Source of the DNA: JAABTL01 sp964465355
GTDB lineage: Bacteria > Deinococcota > Deinococci > Deinococcales > Trueperaceae
NCBI GenBank assembly: GCA_964465355.1
Contig: CAYXJZ010000003.1
Location: forward strand, 21,756 to 85,755
Length of the DNA stretch: 64,000 nt
Reading direction: 5' to 3'
Numbering within the stretch: position 1 is the first letter of the stretch; the number at the start of each line of letters is the position of its first letter. The notes below the pieces were generated by a model that searched no databases, was not told where the DNA came from, and worked only from the letters and a program-made list of their open reading frames with translations. Shown piece by piece: positions 33,755-43,341 of the stretch. The position numbers and the translations under genes were made by a program.

Positions 33755-34650
33755 GGTGTTACCTCCTTGGCGTGCAGCGCCACCGCGGCGGCGCCGATCA
33801 CCCCGGCGTCGCCGCCCAGCTCCGCGACCCGAAGGACCGTGGGCGGGTAGCCCTCCATGGCCCGGTCGGTCGCCGCCCGAACACGGTCGAGGTAGAAGGC
33901 GCCGACGCTCACCAGGCCACCACCGAGCACGAAGCCGTCGGGATCGATGGTCTTGGCCAGGTTGGCCAGACCAATGCCGGTGTAGTGCGCTGCCTGGTCG
34001 ACGATGGCCAAGGCACGTCGATCGCCGTCGCGGGCCAGGTCGAACAGCTCCCTGGTGGACATCTCGCGGGAGAAGACGTAGCTGGCCTCCCTGGCGATGG
34101 AGCGACCGGCCGCCATGGCCTCCCAGGTGCCGGCATGGCCGTCGCCGCCCATGGACCCGCCGGGCAGGATGACCATGTGGCCGATCTCGCCAGCGATGCC
34201 ATGGGCGCCGCGCAGGACCTCCTGGCCGATGAACAGGCCGCCACCCACGCCGGTGGACAGCGTGACGTAGATGCTGCTACGCCAGCCGCGGGCGGCGCCG
34301 AAGCGGTGCTCGGCGTAGCCGGCGGCGTTGGCGTCGTTCTCCAGCTCCACCGGCAGGCCGAGCAGGCGGCTCAGGCCTTCGACCAGGGGTGCGTCCTCCA
34401 TGCCGGCGATGTTGGGGGCGAAGCGCACCCGGCCCCGCTCGAAATCGAGCGGACCGGGGCAGCCGATGCCGACCACGTCCACTTGCGGATGCGCCTGCAA
34501 CAGAGGGCTGGCGACCTCACCCAAGGCCGCCAGCACGTCGGGGAAACCGGTCTGCGGTGTGTCGGTGCGGCGGCGGTCCACCACCTTGCCGTCCTCCACC
34601 ACAGCCGCGGCGATCTTGGTACCGCCCAGGTCCAAGCCGATGGCGATCAT
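33751..34650 (-). CDS. ROK family glucokinase
   Basis: Sugar kinase of 299 aa with the ATP-binding GLDLGGTKIAAA N-terminus, the catalytic ENDANAAGYAEHRFG block, STGVGGGLF and the HGIAGEIGHM motif. The zinc-binding CxCGxxGC of most ROK proteins is replaced by a GGDGHAGTWE segment without cysteine. Glucose is the most likely substrate. The ATG overlaps the ackA stop by ATGA. Confidence 0.87.
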   Translation of the reverse strand: MIAIGLDLGGTKIAAAVVEDGKVVDRRRTDTPQTGFPDVLAALGEVASPLLQAHPQVDVVGIGCPGPLDFERGRVRFAPNIAGMEDAPLVEGLSRLLGLPVELENDANAAGYAEHRFGAARGWRSSIYVTLSTGVGGGLFIGQEVLRGAHGIAGEIGHMVILPGGSMGGDGHAGTWEAMAAGRSIAREASYVFSREMSTRELFDLARDGDRRALAIVDQAAHYTGIGLANLAKTIDPDGFVLGGGLVSVGAFYLDRVRAATDRAMEGYPPTVLRVAELGGDAGVIGAAAVALHAKEVTP

Positions 34651-35795
34651 GCCGGTCCCTCCCCTGTCTGCTCGCTAGCCTCGGTCAGGCCCATGGCCCG
34701 CAAGGCTTCTTGCGCCATCATCCCATCCTCGTCGGTGGCGATGACCATGACGGCCACCGGCCCGCCGCGGTCGATGCGCACGGCGCCGGTGGCGTTGCGC
34801 TGCGGGTCGACCTCGATGCCGAAGGTCGCCAGGCCCGCCAGGGCGGCCGCCCTGGTCGCCGCGTCGTGCTCACCGATGCCGCCGGTGAAGACGATCGCGT
34901 CCAGGCCGCCCATGGCGAAGGCCAAGGAACCCACCGCCAGCCGCACCCGGTAGGCGAAGACCTCCAGCGCAAGGCGCGCGCCCTCATGCCCCTCCGCCAT
35001 CGCAGCGCGCAGGTCGCGGACGTCGTTCGAGAGGCCGGAGAGGCCCCGCAGCCCGGCGTGACGGTGCAGAGCGCTGTCCAGCTCGGACAAGGGCATGCCG
35101 CCGCGTAGCAGGTGCAGCAGCACCCCTGGATCGATGGCGCCTGAGCGTGTGCCCATCACGAGCCCGTCCAGCGGGGTGAAGCCCATGGTGGTCTCCGCCG
35201 AACGGCCGTGGTCGATGGCAGCGGCGCTGGCGCCGTTGCCCAGGTGCAGGGTGACGATACGCAGCTCCTCCCGAGGGCGGCCCAACAGCTCGGCCGCCCG
35301 GCGGCTCACGCCGTCGTGGGAAGGGCCGTGGAAGCCGTAGCGACGGATGCCGTGCTCCGTGTACCAGGCCTCTGGCACGGCGTAGCGGAAGGCTCGCGGC
35401 GCCATGCCTGCGTGGAAGGCCGTGTCGAAGACGGCCACGTGCGGCACCATCGGCAACGACTCCCTGGCCGAGCGCAGGGCCGCCAGGTTGGCCGGGTTGT
35501 GCAACGGCGCCAGATGCACGATGCCCTCCAGGTCACGCAGCACATGGTCGTCGATCACGGTGGGCTCGGTGTAGCGCTCGCCTCCATGGACGACCCGGTG
35601 GACCACCAGGCGCAGACGGCTTAGGTCGGTCTGCTGTTCCAGCTCGAGCAGCGCCCGCCGCCACGCCTGGTGATGGTCGGGGATGCGGCCTGTCTCGCCG
35701 ATGCGTTCGATGAGCAGCCGTTGGCCGGTGGGACGCAGCGCCAGCTTGAGGCTGGAGCTGCCAGCGTTGACGATGAGCAGGTCGGGGTGGTCCAT
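34647..35795 (-). CDS. ackA: acetate kinase
   Basis: Interconverts acetyl phosphate and ADP with acetate and ATP. It has 382 residues with all ASKHA motifs: LIVNAGSSSLKLAL, FDTAFH, RYGFHGPSHDG, LHLGNGASA, MGFTPLDGLVMGTRSGAID, TGGIGEHD and the ATDEDGMMA end. No pta is adjacent. The ATG overlaps the phosphoesterase stop (TGATG). Confidence 0.96.
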   Translation of the reverse strand: MDHPDLLIVNAGSSSLKLALRPTGQRLLIERIGETGRIPDHHQAWRRALLELEQQTDLSRLRLVVHRVVHGGERYTEPTVIDDHVLRDLEGIVHLAPLHNPANLAALRSARESLPMVPHVAVFDTAFHAGMAPRAFRYAVPEAWYTEHGIRRYGFHGPSHDGVSRRAAELLGRPREELRIVTLHLGNGASAAAIDHGRSAETTMGFTPLDGLVMGTRSGAIDPGVLLHLLRGGMPLSELDSALHRHAGLRGLSGLSNDVRDLRAAMAEGHEGARLALEVFAYRVRLAVGSLAFAMGGLDAIVFTGGIGEHDAATRAAALAGLATFGIEVDPQRNATGAVRIDRGGPVAVMVIATDEDGMMAQEALRAMGLTEASEQTGEGPA

Positions 35796-36487
35796 CAAGG
35801 CGCCTCACGCAGCAGCACCGGTTCGAAGCCGACCCGATCGGCGGCGACGAAGGCCACACGGGTGCCTGGCAGGTCTGGGAGGTGCACCGGCCCGTCACCG
35901 TGCACGTGGCCGAAGACCAGCGCGTCTGGTGCCTCGGCAGCCAGCAGGTCGAGGAAGTCGGATGGCCCGCCCATGGGGTTGGTGGGTGGGAAGTGCAGCA
36001 TGACGACGCGGTAGCCCGGCCCCTCGCGACGCATGGCGGCGAGCGACAGCGCCAGCCGCTGCACCTCACGCTCGTAGATCTTCTGGTCCTGTTCACCGAA
36101 GCCGTGGGCACCAGGGCAGATCCAGCCGCGGGTCCCCCCTACCACCACATCGCCGATGCGCAGCGCGTCGTTCTGCAAGGCCTGCATGTTGGCCGGCAGG
36201 GCCGCCCTGAGCTGGCGCAGAGACGGCCACCAGTAGTCGTGGTTGCCGCGCAGCAGCACCTTGCGCCCAGGCAGGTCGGCGATGGCCTGCAGGTCCACCA
36301 TGGCCTCCTCGAGGCGCATGGCCCAGGAGATGTCGCCCGCGATCAGCACCAGGTCGTCGGCGCCCACGCGGCGACGCCAGCCTTCGAAGAACACGTCTGG
36401 GTGTCGCGCCCAGCCGGGACCGAATACGTCCATGGGCTTGGGCTGCGCGCCGGAGAGGTGCGGGTCGGCGATGGCGAAGACGCGCAT
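35795..36487 (-). CDS. metallophosphoesterase
   Basis: A 230-residue calcineurin-like phosphoesterase. Metal motifs are IADPHLSG, LIAGDISWAM, LLRGNHDYWWPS, VVMLHFPPTN and VFGHVHGDG. The size and the MDVFGPGW element fit the bacterial single-domain predicted phosphohydrolases. It is the first gene of the group leading to ackA and glucokinase, with its own leaderless promoter. Confidence 0.88.
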   Translation of the reverse strand: MRVFAIADPHLSGAQPKPMDVFGPGWARHPDVFFEGWRRRVGADDLVLIAGDISWAMRLEEAMVDLQAIADLPGRKVLLRGNHDYWWPSLRQLRAALPANMQALQNDALRIGDVVVGGTRGWICPGAHGFGEQDQKIYEREVQRLALSLAAMRREGPGYRVVMLHFPPTNPMGGPSDFLDLLAAEAPDALVFGHVHGDGPVHLPDLPGTRVAFVAADRVGFEPVLLREAP

Positions 36488-36493
36488 CCCGCG

Positions 36494-36499
36494 AGTCTA
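36494..36499 (-). promoter_or_regulatory. -10 element of the phosphoesterase-ackA operon
   Basis: TAGACT on the minus strand, six bases before ATG 36487, without a ribosome-binding site. Confidence 0.5.
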
Positions 36500-36506
36500 C
36501 CGCCTG

Positions 36507-37658
36507 CTACGCCACCCCCGGCCAATCGTCTGGCCGCTCGCCCAGCCCAAGGCGCCAGGCCACCGCAGCCGCCACCCGCTCGCCCGCCCTGCCATCGCCG
36601 AATGGGTTGGGCGCGCGGCGCATGCGCTCGAGCTGGCTCTCGTCAGCCAGCAGCTCGAGCAGCCCATCGCGCACCCTGGAAGGGTCGTTGCCCAACAGCC
36701 GCACGGCCCCCACCTCCACGCCCTCGGGACGCTCGGTCAGGTTGCGCACCACAGCAACTGGCACGCCGAGGGCCGGTCCCTCCTCCTGCAGGCCACCAGA
36801 GTCCGTGAGGATCAGGCGCGCACCCTGCATCAGCGCCAGCATGGCGAGGTAGTCCCAATCCTCCTCCAGCAGCACGTTGGGCAATCCGCCAAGGGCAGGT
36901 TGCAGGGCTGCCCTCACCACAGGGTTGCGGTGCATGGGCAGGACGAAGAGGTGGTCGTGGTGCACACGGGCTGCATCGGCCAAGGCCTCGGCCAGCTCTG
37001 GCAGGACCGCCAGGTTCTCTCGCCGATGCAGGGTGACAGCCACCCGCGGGCGCTTGGGGTCGATGTGGGCAGGCAGGGCGGCGCGCCGCACCGCCCAGCG
37101 CACGGCGTCCACCGCCGTGTTCCCTGTGACCACCATGCGCTCAGCCGACTTGCCCTCGGCGATGAGGTGACGCCTGGCCAGTGGCGTCGGCGGCAGGTCG
37201 ATGTCGGTGAGCACGTCGGTGAGGCGGCGGTTGGCCTCCTCGGGAAAGGGCTGGGCCATGTCGAAGCTGCGCAGCCCAGCCTCGACGTGCGCCACAGGCA
37301 GGCCCTCGTAGAAGGCTGCCAGCGCCACCGCGAAAGTGGTCAGCGTGTCGCCGTGCACCAGCACGTAGTCGGGCGCCAAGCGCCTGAGCTTCTCGGCGGC
37401 GGCTGGCACGATGCGGGCCAACAGGTCGGGCAGCGTCTGGCGCTCGGTCATGACCTGCAGGTCGGCGTCTGGCTGCATCTCGAAGATCTGCAGCATGCGG
37501 TCGAGCTGCTGCCGGTGCTGGCCGCTGACCAGGATCATCGGGGTCAGCGCAGGGTGCGCCTCGATGGCTTGCACGACCGGGGCCATCTTCGAGGCCTCCG
37601 GCCTCGTGCCGAAGGCCACCAGCACGCTGGCAGGCGACGCAGTGGGCACGGGGTTCAC
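36507..37658 (-). CDS. wecB: UDP-N-acetylglucosamine 2-epimerase (non-hydrolysing)
   Basis: Forms UDP-ManNAc from UDP-GlcNAc for surface polysaccharide, 383 aa. The family motifs are VLVAFGTRPEASKMAPV, LVSGQHRQQLDRM, LVHGDTLTTFAVALAAFYEG, HVEAGLRS, FPEEANRRLTDVL, TGNTAVDAV, and LTDSGGLQEEGPALG. The start is GTG 37658 with weak AGGTG. It lies 30 bp downstream of the wecA-type gene and is probably co-transcribed. Confidence 0.93.
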   Translation of the reverse strand: MNPVPTASPASVLVAFGTRPEASKMAPVVQAIEAHPALTPMILVSGQHRQQLDRMLQIFEMQPDADLQVMTERQTLPDLLARIVPAAAEKLRRLAPDYVLVHGDTLTTFAVALAAFYEGLPVAHVEAGLRSFDMAQPFPEEANRRLTDVLTDIDLPPTPLARRHLIAEGKSAERMVVTGNTAVDAVRWAVRRAALPAHIDPKRPRVAVTLHRRENLAVLPELAEALADAARVHHDHLFVLPMHRNPVVRAALQPALGGLPNVLLEEDWDYLAMLALMQGARLILTDSGGLQEEGPALGVPVAVVRNLTERPEGVEVGAVRLLGNDPSRVRDGLLELLADESQLERMRRAPNPFGDGRAGERVAAAVAWRLGLGERPDDWPGVA

Positions 37659-37688
37659 GCTCGCACCTGATCCACGCTCAGCCCTCGG

Positions 37689-38798
37689 TCACGTAGCGCG
37701 CGGCTGGGCCTCGGCGCGGCGCGCTTCGCGCCAGCGCAGCAGGCTGACGAGCCCGAGCAGCAGGACCGAGCCAAGGATGGTCGCCAGCAGCAGCGGCCAC
37801 GGGGTGGCTGCCAGCAGCATGCCGAACACACCGCAGACCAAGGTGGCGCCCCACAGCAGGTAGACGGCGATGCGCGGGCTGCCGGAGCGTTGCCGCAGCA
37901 TGTCGTGCAGGTGGTCGTTGGCGGCCACGGTGGGGTTCTGGCCCCGCCGCAGGCGACGGAACACCACCTGGGTGAGGTTGACGACCGGCAAGGCGAGGAT
38001 GAGCACGGGCGCGGCCACCGTCACGGCGGCTGTCACCTTCAGCGAGCCAAGCACCGACACGGCGGCCAGCAGGAAGCCCAGGAAGTAGGCGCCGGAGTCC
38101 CCCATGGTGATGGAGGCCGGGTTGGAGTTGTGGCGAAGGAAGCCGAGGGCGCTGCCCACGACCGCCGCCAGCAGCAGCACCGAGACGCCGCGGTCTGGGA
38201 ACTGCAGGGCCACGGCCAGCAGGCTGAGGCTGGCGATGGCGGCGATGCCGGAGGAGAGGCCGTCCAGCCCGTCGACGAAGTTGAAGGCGTTGGTGAAGCC
38301 GACGATCCACAGCAGGGTGACGGCCACCGCCAAACCCTCCGGGATGAAGAGGAAGGGGGCGTCGCCGAAGTAGTTGGTGATGAAGTCGATCTTGACGCCG
38401 TTGATGACCACGATGCCGGCGGCGGCGAACTGGGTGGCAAGGCGGGCGGCAGGCGCCACCTCCCACACGTCGTCGACCAGGCCGACGAGGGTCATGAGGG
38501 TGCCGGCCACCACGATGGCGAGGAGCTGCGCCCAGTACTCGGCCAGCAAGGCAGGGGCGACCAGGCTGCCCACCATCAGCGCGACCAGGAAGCCGCCGAA
38601 GATGGCGACACCACCGACGTTGGGCACGCGGCCCTTGTGCTGGCGGCGGCCGCGGCCGTGGGCCGACCCGCCCTCCTGCACCAGTCCGAGACGCGAGGCG
38701 GTGCGGCTGACCCAAGGCACCGCGAACACCACCACGACGAAAGCCACCAACGAGGTCACCAGGACCAGGGCGGCGTATGAGGCGAGGTCGTCAGGCAC
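37689..38798 (-). CDS. wecA: undecaprenyl-phosphate GlcNAc-1-phosphate transferase
   Basis: Polytopic membrane enzyme of 369 aa with about ten helices. Motifs of the WecA/TagO branch are GRVPNVGGVAIFGG, LVGLVDDVW, NAFNFVDGLDGLSSG, FLRHNSNPASITMGDSGAYFLGF and the cytoplasmic NDHLHDML element in the place of the HIHH signature. It loads the first sugar phosphate on undecaprenyl phosphate. GTG 38798 follows TACACT by five bases. Confidence 0.92.
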   Translation of the reverse strand: MPDDLASYAALVLVTSLVAFVVVVFAVPWVSRTASRLGLVQEGGSAHGRGRRQHKGRVPNVGGVAIFGGFLVALMVGSLVAPALLAEYWAQLLAIVVAGTLMTLVGLVDDVWEVAPAARLATQFAAAGIVVINGVKIDFITNYFGDAPFLFIPEGLAVAVTLLWIVGFTNAFNFVDGLDGLSSGIAAIASLSLLAVALQFPDRGVSVLLLAAVVGSALGFLRHNSNPASITMGDSGAYFLGFLLAAVSVLGSLKVTAAVTVAAPVLILALPVVNLTQVVFRRLRRGQNPTVAANDHLHDMLRQRSGSPRIAVYLLWGATLVCGVFGMLLAATPWPLLLATILGSVLLLGLVSLLRWREARRAEAQPRAT

Positions 38799-38803
38799 GA
38801 TCC

Positions 38804-38809
38804 AGTGTA
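38804..38809 (-). promoter_or_regulatory. -10 element of the wecA-wecB operon
   Basis: TACACT on the minus strand, five bases before GTG 38798. Confidence 0.5.
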
Positions 38810-38849
38810 CCTGTGAAGCTACGCCTTCGATGAGCGATCACCCTCAGTG

Positions 38850-39476
38850 CTAGCGCGTGCCGTAGATGCGGTCGCCTGCGTCGCCGAGGCCGGGGACGAT
38901 GTAGCCCCGCTCGTCCAGCCGTTCGTCGAGGGCGGCCAGGATGATCTCCACCTCGGGGTGGGCGGCTTGCACGGCGGCCACACCCTCCGGCGCGCCGAGG
39001 ATGCACAGCAGCCTCGGGTGGCTCACGCCATGGCCCTTGAGCAGTTCCAGCGCCGCCACGGCAGAGCCGCCGGTGGCCAGCATGGGGTCTAGCACGAAGA
39101 CCTCGCGCTCGGCGATGTCGGATGGCAGCTTGACGAAGTACTGCACCGGCTGCAGGCTCTGTTCGTCGCGGTAGAGGCCGACGTGGCCGATGCGGGCGGA
39201 GGGGACAAGGCCGAGGATGCCGTCGGCCATGATCAGGCCGGCGCGCAAGATGGCCACAAGGGCGAGCTTCTTGCCTGCCAGGCGCCTGGCCTTCGCCTCA
39301 GCCACCGGCGTCTGCACCAGCACCTCCTCCAAGGGCAGGTCGCGCATGGCGTCGTAGGCCATGAGCATGCTGATCTCGGTGCAGAGGTCGCGGAAGTCGC
39401 GCACCGTGGTCTCGCGGTCGCGCAGCACAGAGAGCTTGTGCTGCACCAAGGGGTGGTCGACGATGGTCAGCGGCAT
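38850..39476 (-). CDS. upp: uracil phosphoribosyltransferase
   Basis: Salvages uracil to UMP with PRPP, 208 aa. MPLTIVDHPLVQHKLSVLRD is the usual N-terminus; the PRPP-binding motif is VLDPMLATGGSAVAAL and the uracil-binding end is GLGDAGDRIYGTR. ATG 39476 is preceded by GGAGGG. No promoter-like box is visible in the 67 bp between it and tRNA-Ser, so it may be expressed by read-through past the 39511-39534 hairpin. Confidence 0.96.
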   Translation of the reverse strand: MPLTIVDHPLVQHKLSVLRDRETTVRDFRDLCTEISMLMAYDAMRDLPLEEVLVQTPVAEAKARRLAGKKLALVAILRAGLIMADGILGLVPSARIGHVGLYRDEQSLQPVQYFVKLPSDIAEREVFVLDPMLATGGSAVAALELLKGHGVSHPRLLCILGAPEGVAAVQAAHPEVEIILAALDERLDERGYIVPGLGDAGDRIYGTR

Positions 39477-39510
39477 GGATGGCCCTCCTGGAGCGGGCTT
39501 GGCACAGGAA

Positions 39511-39534
39511 CGCCCGGGCGAAGGCACCCGGGCG
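39511..39534 (-). terminator. hairpin between tRNA-Ser and upp
   Basis: A perfect 8-bp stem, CGCCCGGG and CCCGGGCG, followed on the minus strand by TTCCTGTG. It is likely a (partial) terminator or processing signal downstream of tRNA-Ser. Confidence 0.55.
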
Positions 39535-39543
39535 AAACGTGGA

Positions 39544-39634
<91 letters not shown>

Positions 39635-39679
39635 TCGGTCCGACCTGGCGGTGATCTGGCCACCGCCGGAGCGCTCAGG

Positions 39680-39708
39680 AGGTTACCACGGGTCGAGGGG
39701 GCCGTAAA
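39680..39708 (-). promoter_or_regulatory. promoter of tRNA-Ser
   Basis: On the minus strand, -35 TTTACG (39703-39708), a 17-bp spacer and -10 TAACCT (39680-39685). The start would fall about 39 bases before the tRNA. Confidence 0.6.
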
Positions 39709-39730
39709 GCGACGTTGCGTCCGACCCCGC

Positions 39731-39760
39731 TTGACCTCGCCCCTGGCCGAGCGCTAAGTT
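39731..39760 (+). promoter_or_regulatory. promoter of tRNA-Gln(CTG)
   Basis: -35 TTGACC (39731-39736), an 18-bp spacer, -10 TAAGTT (39755-39760). The start is expected about nine bases before the tRNA. Confidence 0.65.
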
Positions 39761-39775
39761 GGTGAACGCCTGCGT

Positions 39776-39849
39776 TGGCCCTTCGTCTAATGGCAGGACA
39801 ACTGGTTCTGGTCCAGTCGGTTGGGGTTCGAGTCCCTGAGGGCCAGCCA
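39776..39849 (+). tRNA. tRNA-Gln (anticodon CTG)
   Basis: 74 nt with encoded CCA. TGGCCCT pairs with AGGGCCA, and the anticodon arm ACTGG-TTCTGGT-CCAGT carries CTG. It differs at five positions from the second tRNA-Gln 1.5 kb downstream; two of the changes are a compensatory pair in the anticodon stem. Confidence 0.97.
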
Positions 39850-39856
39850 ACGCAAC

Positions 39857-39895
39857 GAGCCGCCCCCCGCCTTCTTGGGGGGCGGCTCGCTTCTT
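39857..39895 (+). terminator. terminator of tRNA-Gln(CTG)
   Basis: A 12-bp perfect stem, GAGCCGCCCCCC (39857-39868) and GGGGGGCGGCTC (39877-39888), followed by GCTTCTT. Confidence 0.8.
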
Positions 39896-39947
39896 CGGCC
39901 CCCACGGTTCCAGCCCTGGTCCGGGCCTCCAAGCCGGCGTCGCTCTG

Positions 39948-41205
39948 TCAGAGCCCCAAGGCGACCTCCAAGGCGGCGTCCCGCCCTCCGAACCAGTCCA
40001 CCGCCAGGACAGGCACGACCACATCGGGCATGACCGCCTCGCGCGGGTCGTCGGCCTCTGACTTCTGCCAGTAGCGCGTCGAGATCTGGGCGCTGAGGCC
40101 GCTGCGGGGCATGCGCATGGTGACTGCGTCGCTGTAGAGGTTGGGACGCCCTCCGGTCGCCTCGCCCACGAAGGTCACGGGCACGGAGCGCTCCAGGTCG
40201 ATGGCCAGGTTGACGGCCGCCGAGTAGGTGTGCCGGCTGATCAGCACGACCAGCTCGCCGTCCCGCGCGAAGTCCCTGAGCACGGCCAGCAGCGGCGGGT
40301 AGGTGGTGTTGTTGCCTCCCCCGTTGTGACGCAGGTCGAGGACGAGCTTGGTGTAGGTCCCGTCGGCGAGCGCTTCACCTACCTGGCGGGCGAAGGCGGC
40401 CATGGTGCTGCCGCCGGCCGTGGTGGCGTAGGTCATGTTGTATTGAAGGTAGAGCACGCCGTCAGCTAGAGGGCCGAACCAGAAGCTGTCGTCCAGATGG
40501 CGCTGCAGGTAGAGCTGCTCCCGCCTCTGCGGCATGCGCCCTGGCCAGAACCAGTCGGTCCAGGCGGCGTGATCGTCCGGCGGGACGAGTCCGGTGCTCA
40601 GCACCGTGCGCGCACCGACGGCGTCCTCCAGGACGAAGGGGATGCGGGTCGGATCGTCGGTGAAGCCGAGGGCGTGCAGCGCGTCGCCGAACAGCGGCCA
40701 GACGCCGTGGTTGATCCGCTTGGAGAAGGCGTTGTCGTAGACGAAGTGCGGCGCCAAGGCCCGTAGCACCTCGTCGATGCCGTGCTCGCCCACGCCGACC
40801 AGGCGCTGGCCGATGGCCGACTGGTACGGCGGTTGGGCGCTGACCACGTGGAGGCCATCGTCGAAGTCATAACAGCCACAGAGGCGCCATGCCGAAGGCC
40901 GCGCCCGCCTGCTCGACGGCGAAGTAGGAGTGCCCGTCGATGTCGTTGGCGATGCGGGCCGCGCCAAGGATGGCCTGTGTGCGCGTCATGCCGGGAAGCC
41001 CCACCATGACCTCAGCCACCACGGCGTCGAAGGCCTCCTTGCCGTTGCGCCAGGTGGGGTTCGGGTGCACACGCTCGATGCCCGCCGTCAGAGCAGCGAT
41101 GTCCTCCTGCCAGGCCGTGACCTCGGCGACCGAGAGCAAGGGCTCGTGGTGGGCGATGGCGGAGGCGAAGAAGAGGCCGAGGAGGCCTGCGACCAGGCGC
41201 TTCAT
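39948..41205 (-). pseudogene. S41 family peptidase, interrupted by one frameshift
   Basis: An exported C-terminal-processing-type serine peptidase. The 5' part (41205 down to about 40870) has a signal peptide (MKRLVAGLLGLFFASAIA) and an N-terminal helical region. The 3' part, in another frame, continues with DDGLHVVSAQPPYQ and holds the catalytic core: LVLDLRHNGGGNNT and the serine segment SRHTYSAAVNLA. The two join sensibly if one T is removed from the minus-strand GCTGTTATGAC at about 40869-40870, so a single-base insertion or a sequencing error explains the break. It lies between two tRNA-Gln genes. Confidence 0.8.
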
Positions 41206-41271
41206 GGCCGATTCTGGCACGGCATCCGCCAGCGATGATCAGGTCAGGCGATAGCTCTTCAGCAGGCGCAT

Positions 41272-41301
41272 TTGACGCGCCTCACTCCTGCTACGTATCA
41301 T
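41272..41301 (+). promoter_or_regulatory. promoter of tRNA-Gln(TTG)
   Basis: -35 TTGACG (41272-41277), an 18-bp spacer, -10 TATCAT (41296-41301), about 28 bases before the tRNA. Confidence 0.65.
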
Positions 41302-41328
41302 GCCGCCGACCGGACCCAGGTCCCACGG

Positions 41329-41402
41329 TGGCCCTTCGTCTAATGGCAGGACAACCGGTTTTGGTCCGGTCGGTCGGGGTTCGAATCCCTGAGGGCCAGC
41401 CA
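41329..41402 (+). tRNA. tRNA-Gln (anticodon TTG)
   Basis: 74 nt with encoded CCA. The anticodon arm ACCGG-TTTTGGT-CCGGT carries TTG and reads CAA and CAG. The D-arm and acceptor are identical to the CTG isoacceptor. Confidence 0.97.
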
Positions 41403-41409
41403 GTCAGGG

Positions 41410-41442
41410 CGGGTGCATGCGGAGATCGCGTGCACCCGTTCC
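41410..41442 (+). terminator. terminator of tRNA-Gln(TTG)
   Basis: An 11-bp stem with one G-U pair, CGGGTGCATGC (41410-41420) and GCGTGCACCCG (41428-41438), then TTCCC. Confidence 0.65.
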
Positions 41443-41456
41443 CGTCGTGCGGGCGC

Positions 41457-42293
<837 letters not shown>

Positions 42294-42366
42294 GGGTGTG
42301 CCTCCATCGCTTGACCGGCTGGTGCCGGGGCAGCGGGCCTAGCCGGGGACGGCGGGCTGAGCGGTG

Positions 42367-43131
42367 TCAGCCCTGACCCGCCGGGTAGATGTCGAAGCGG
42401 GTCGTTCGGCCGTCGATGCTACCAGACGGTCTGCGGCCGGCCAACGGCGGCGCGCCGAGGGGGCGCTTCACCACCACCCGCCGCTCGGCTGAGGCCATGG
42501 CCACCGCCAGCAGCTCGTCCTGGTCGGGATCCTCGCCCACCACAGCACGCGTCAGGCGCAGGCCCTCGCCCTTGCGGCCCTGCTTGCGCAGCGGGGGGTA
42601 CATGGGGTCGAGCAAAACCACCTCCGGCCGCGACGTCGGCAACAGTTCAAGCGCGTCGCCATGCAGCAGGCTCAAGCGCTCGGCCGCAGGCAGACCGGAG
42701 GCCCGCCACCTCAGCAGGGCCTCCCGCAACAGCAGGGCCATCACCGGATCACGCTCGATCATGAGCACCTGCCGGCCGGCGGCCGCCAGCACGCCAGCGT
42801 CCCCGCCCCAGCCCGCTGTGGCGTCGACCACCCGCGTCCATGGCCCTACGGCCCTGAGCAGCGGTTCCGAGCCATGGCGCCGCTCGGGTGCCGGCGGACG
42901 CACGGCAGCAGCGCGCGAGGCCGCCGGCCCGCGCAGCCCCCAGCCGTCCTGGTCCAGCCACAGCACCACCTCGCCGCCGGACCCCGCCCGCCATGCATCC
43001 GCCGACAGCCTCGGCACCCCGAGCTCGGCGGCCACACGCTCGGCCTCTGCTTCCAGTCCAGCGGTCGGGTCGACCACCACCGACAAAGGACTCACGGCAG
43101 GGGAACGGTATGGACTGGGCTGGAGGTCCAC
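42367..43131 (-). CDS. rsmJ: RsmJ-like rRNA guanine-N2 methyltransferase
   Basis: A 254-residue SAM-dependent methyltransferase. The SAM motif VVDATAGWGGDAGVLAAAG and LLDPMYPP match RsmJ, which modifies G1516 of 16S rRNA in E. coli. The N-terminal 80 residues are less conserved. The start is GTG 43131 after a TAGGCT box. It is divergent from the aminotransferase gene. Confidence 0.85.
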   Translation of the reverse strand: MDLQPSPYRSPAVSPLSVVVDPTAGLEAEAERVAAELGVPRLSADAWRAGSGGEVVLWLDQDGWGLRGPAASRAAAVRPPAPERRHGSEPLLRAVGPWTRVVDATAGWGGDAGVLAAAGRQVLMIERDPVMALLLREALLRWRASGLPAAERLSLLHGDALELLPTSRPEVVLLDPMYPPLRKQGRKGEGLRLTRAVVGEDPDQDELLAVAMASAERRVVVKRPLGAPPLAGRRPSGSIDGRTTRFDIYPAGQG

Positions 43132-43137
43132 ACCGCA

Positions 43138-43143
43138 AGCCTA
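43138..43143 (-). promoter_or_regulatory. -10 element of the rsmJ-like gene
   Basis: TAGGCT on the minus strand, six bases before GTG 43131. Confidence 0.5.
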
Positions 43144-43209
43144 CGCCGCTGCTCCAAGACAGCCGGGCGGCGGCCCACACCGCCTGCCCGCCTCTTCGTG
43201 CACCCCCGC

Positions 43210-43239
43210 TTGCGGACCGTAGGCACTGGGCTGCATAAT
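43210..43239 (+). promoter_or_regulatory. promoter of the class III aminotransferase gene
   Basis: -35 TTGCGG (43210-43215), an 18-bp spacer, -10 CATAAT (43234-43239). It gives a 5' leader of about 95 nt whose ends contain a complementary GAAGCGC/GCGCTTC pair. This is one of few genes here with a long leader. Confidence 0.55.
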
Positions 43240-43341
43240 CTTAAGAAGCGCAAGCCGATCTGCGAGCTCACCGTCGCATCGTCGGCCCAACCCAAGACTG
43301 GGCACCGCACCGCGGGCGCTTCGACCGTTCCAGGAGGACGC

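Noticed and set aside
40860..40880. Programmed frameshifting in the S41 peptidase
   Set aside because: No slippery heptamer or downstream stimulatory structure is evident around GCTGTTATGAC; a simple indel is more economical.
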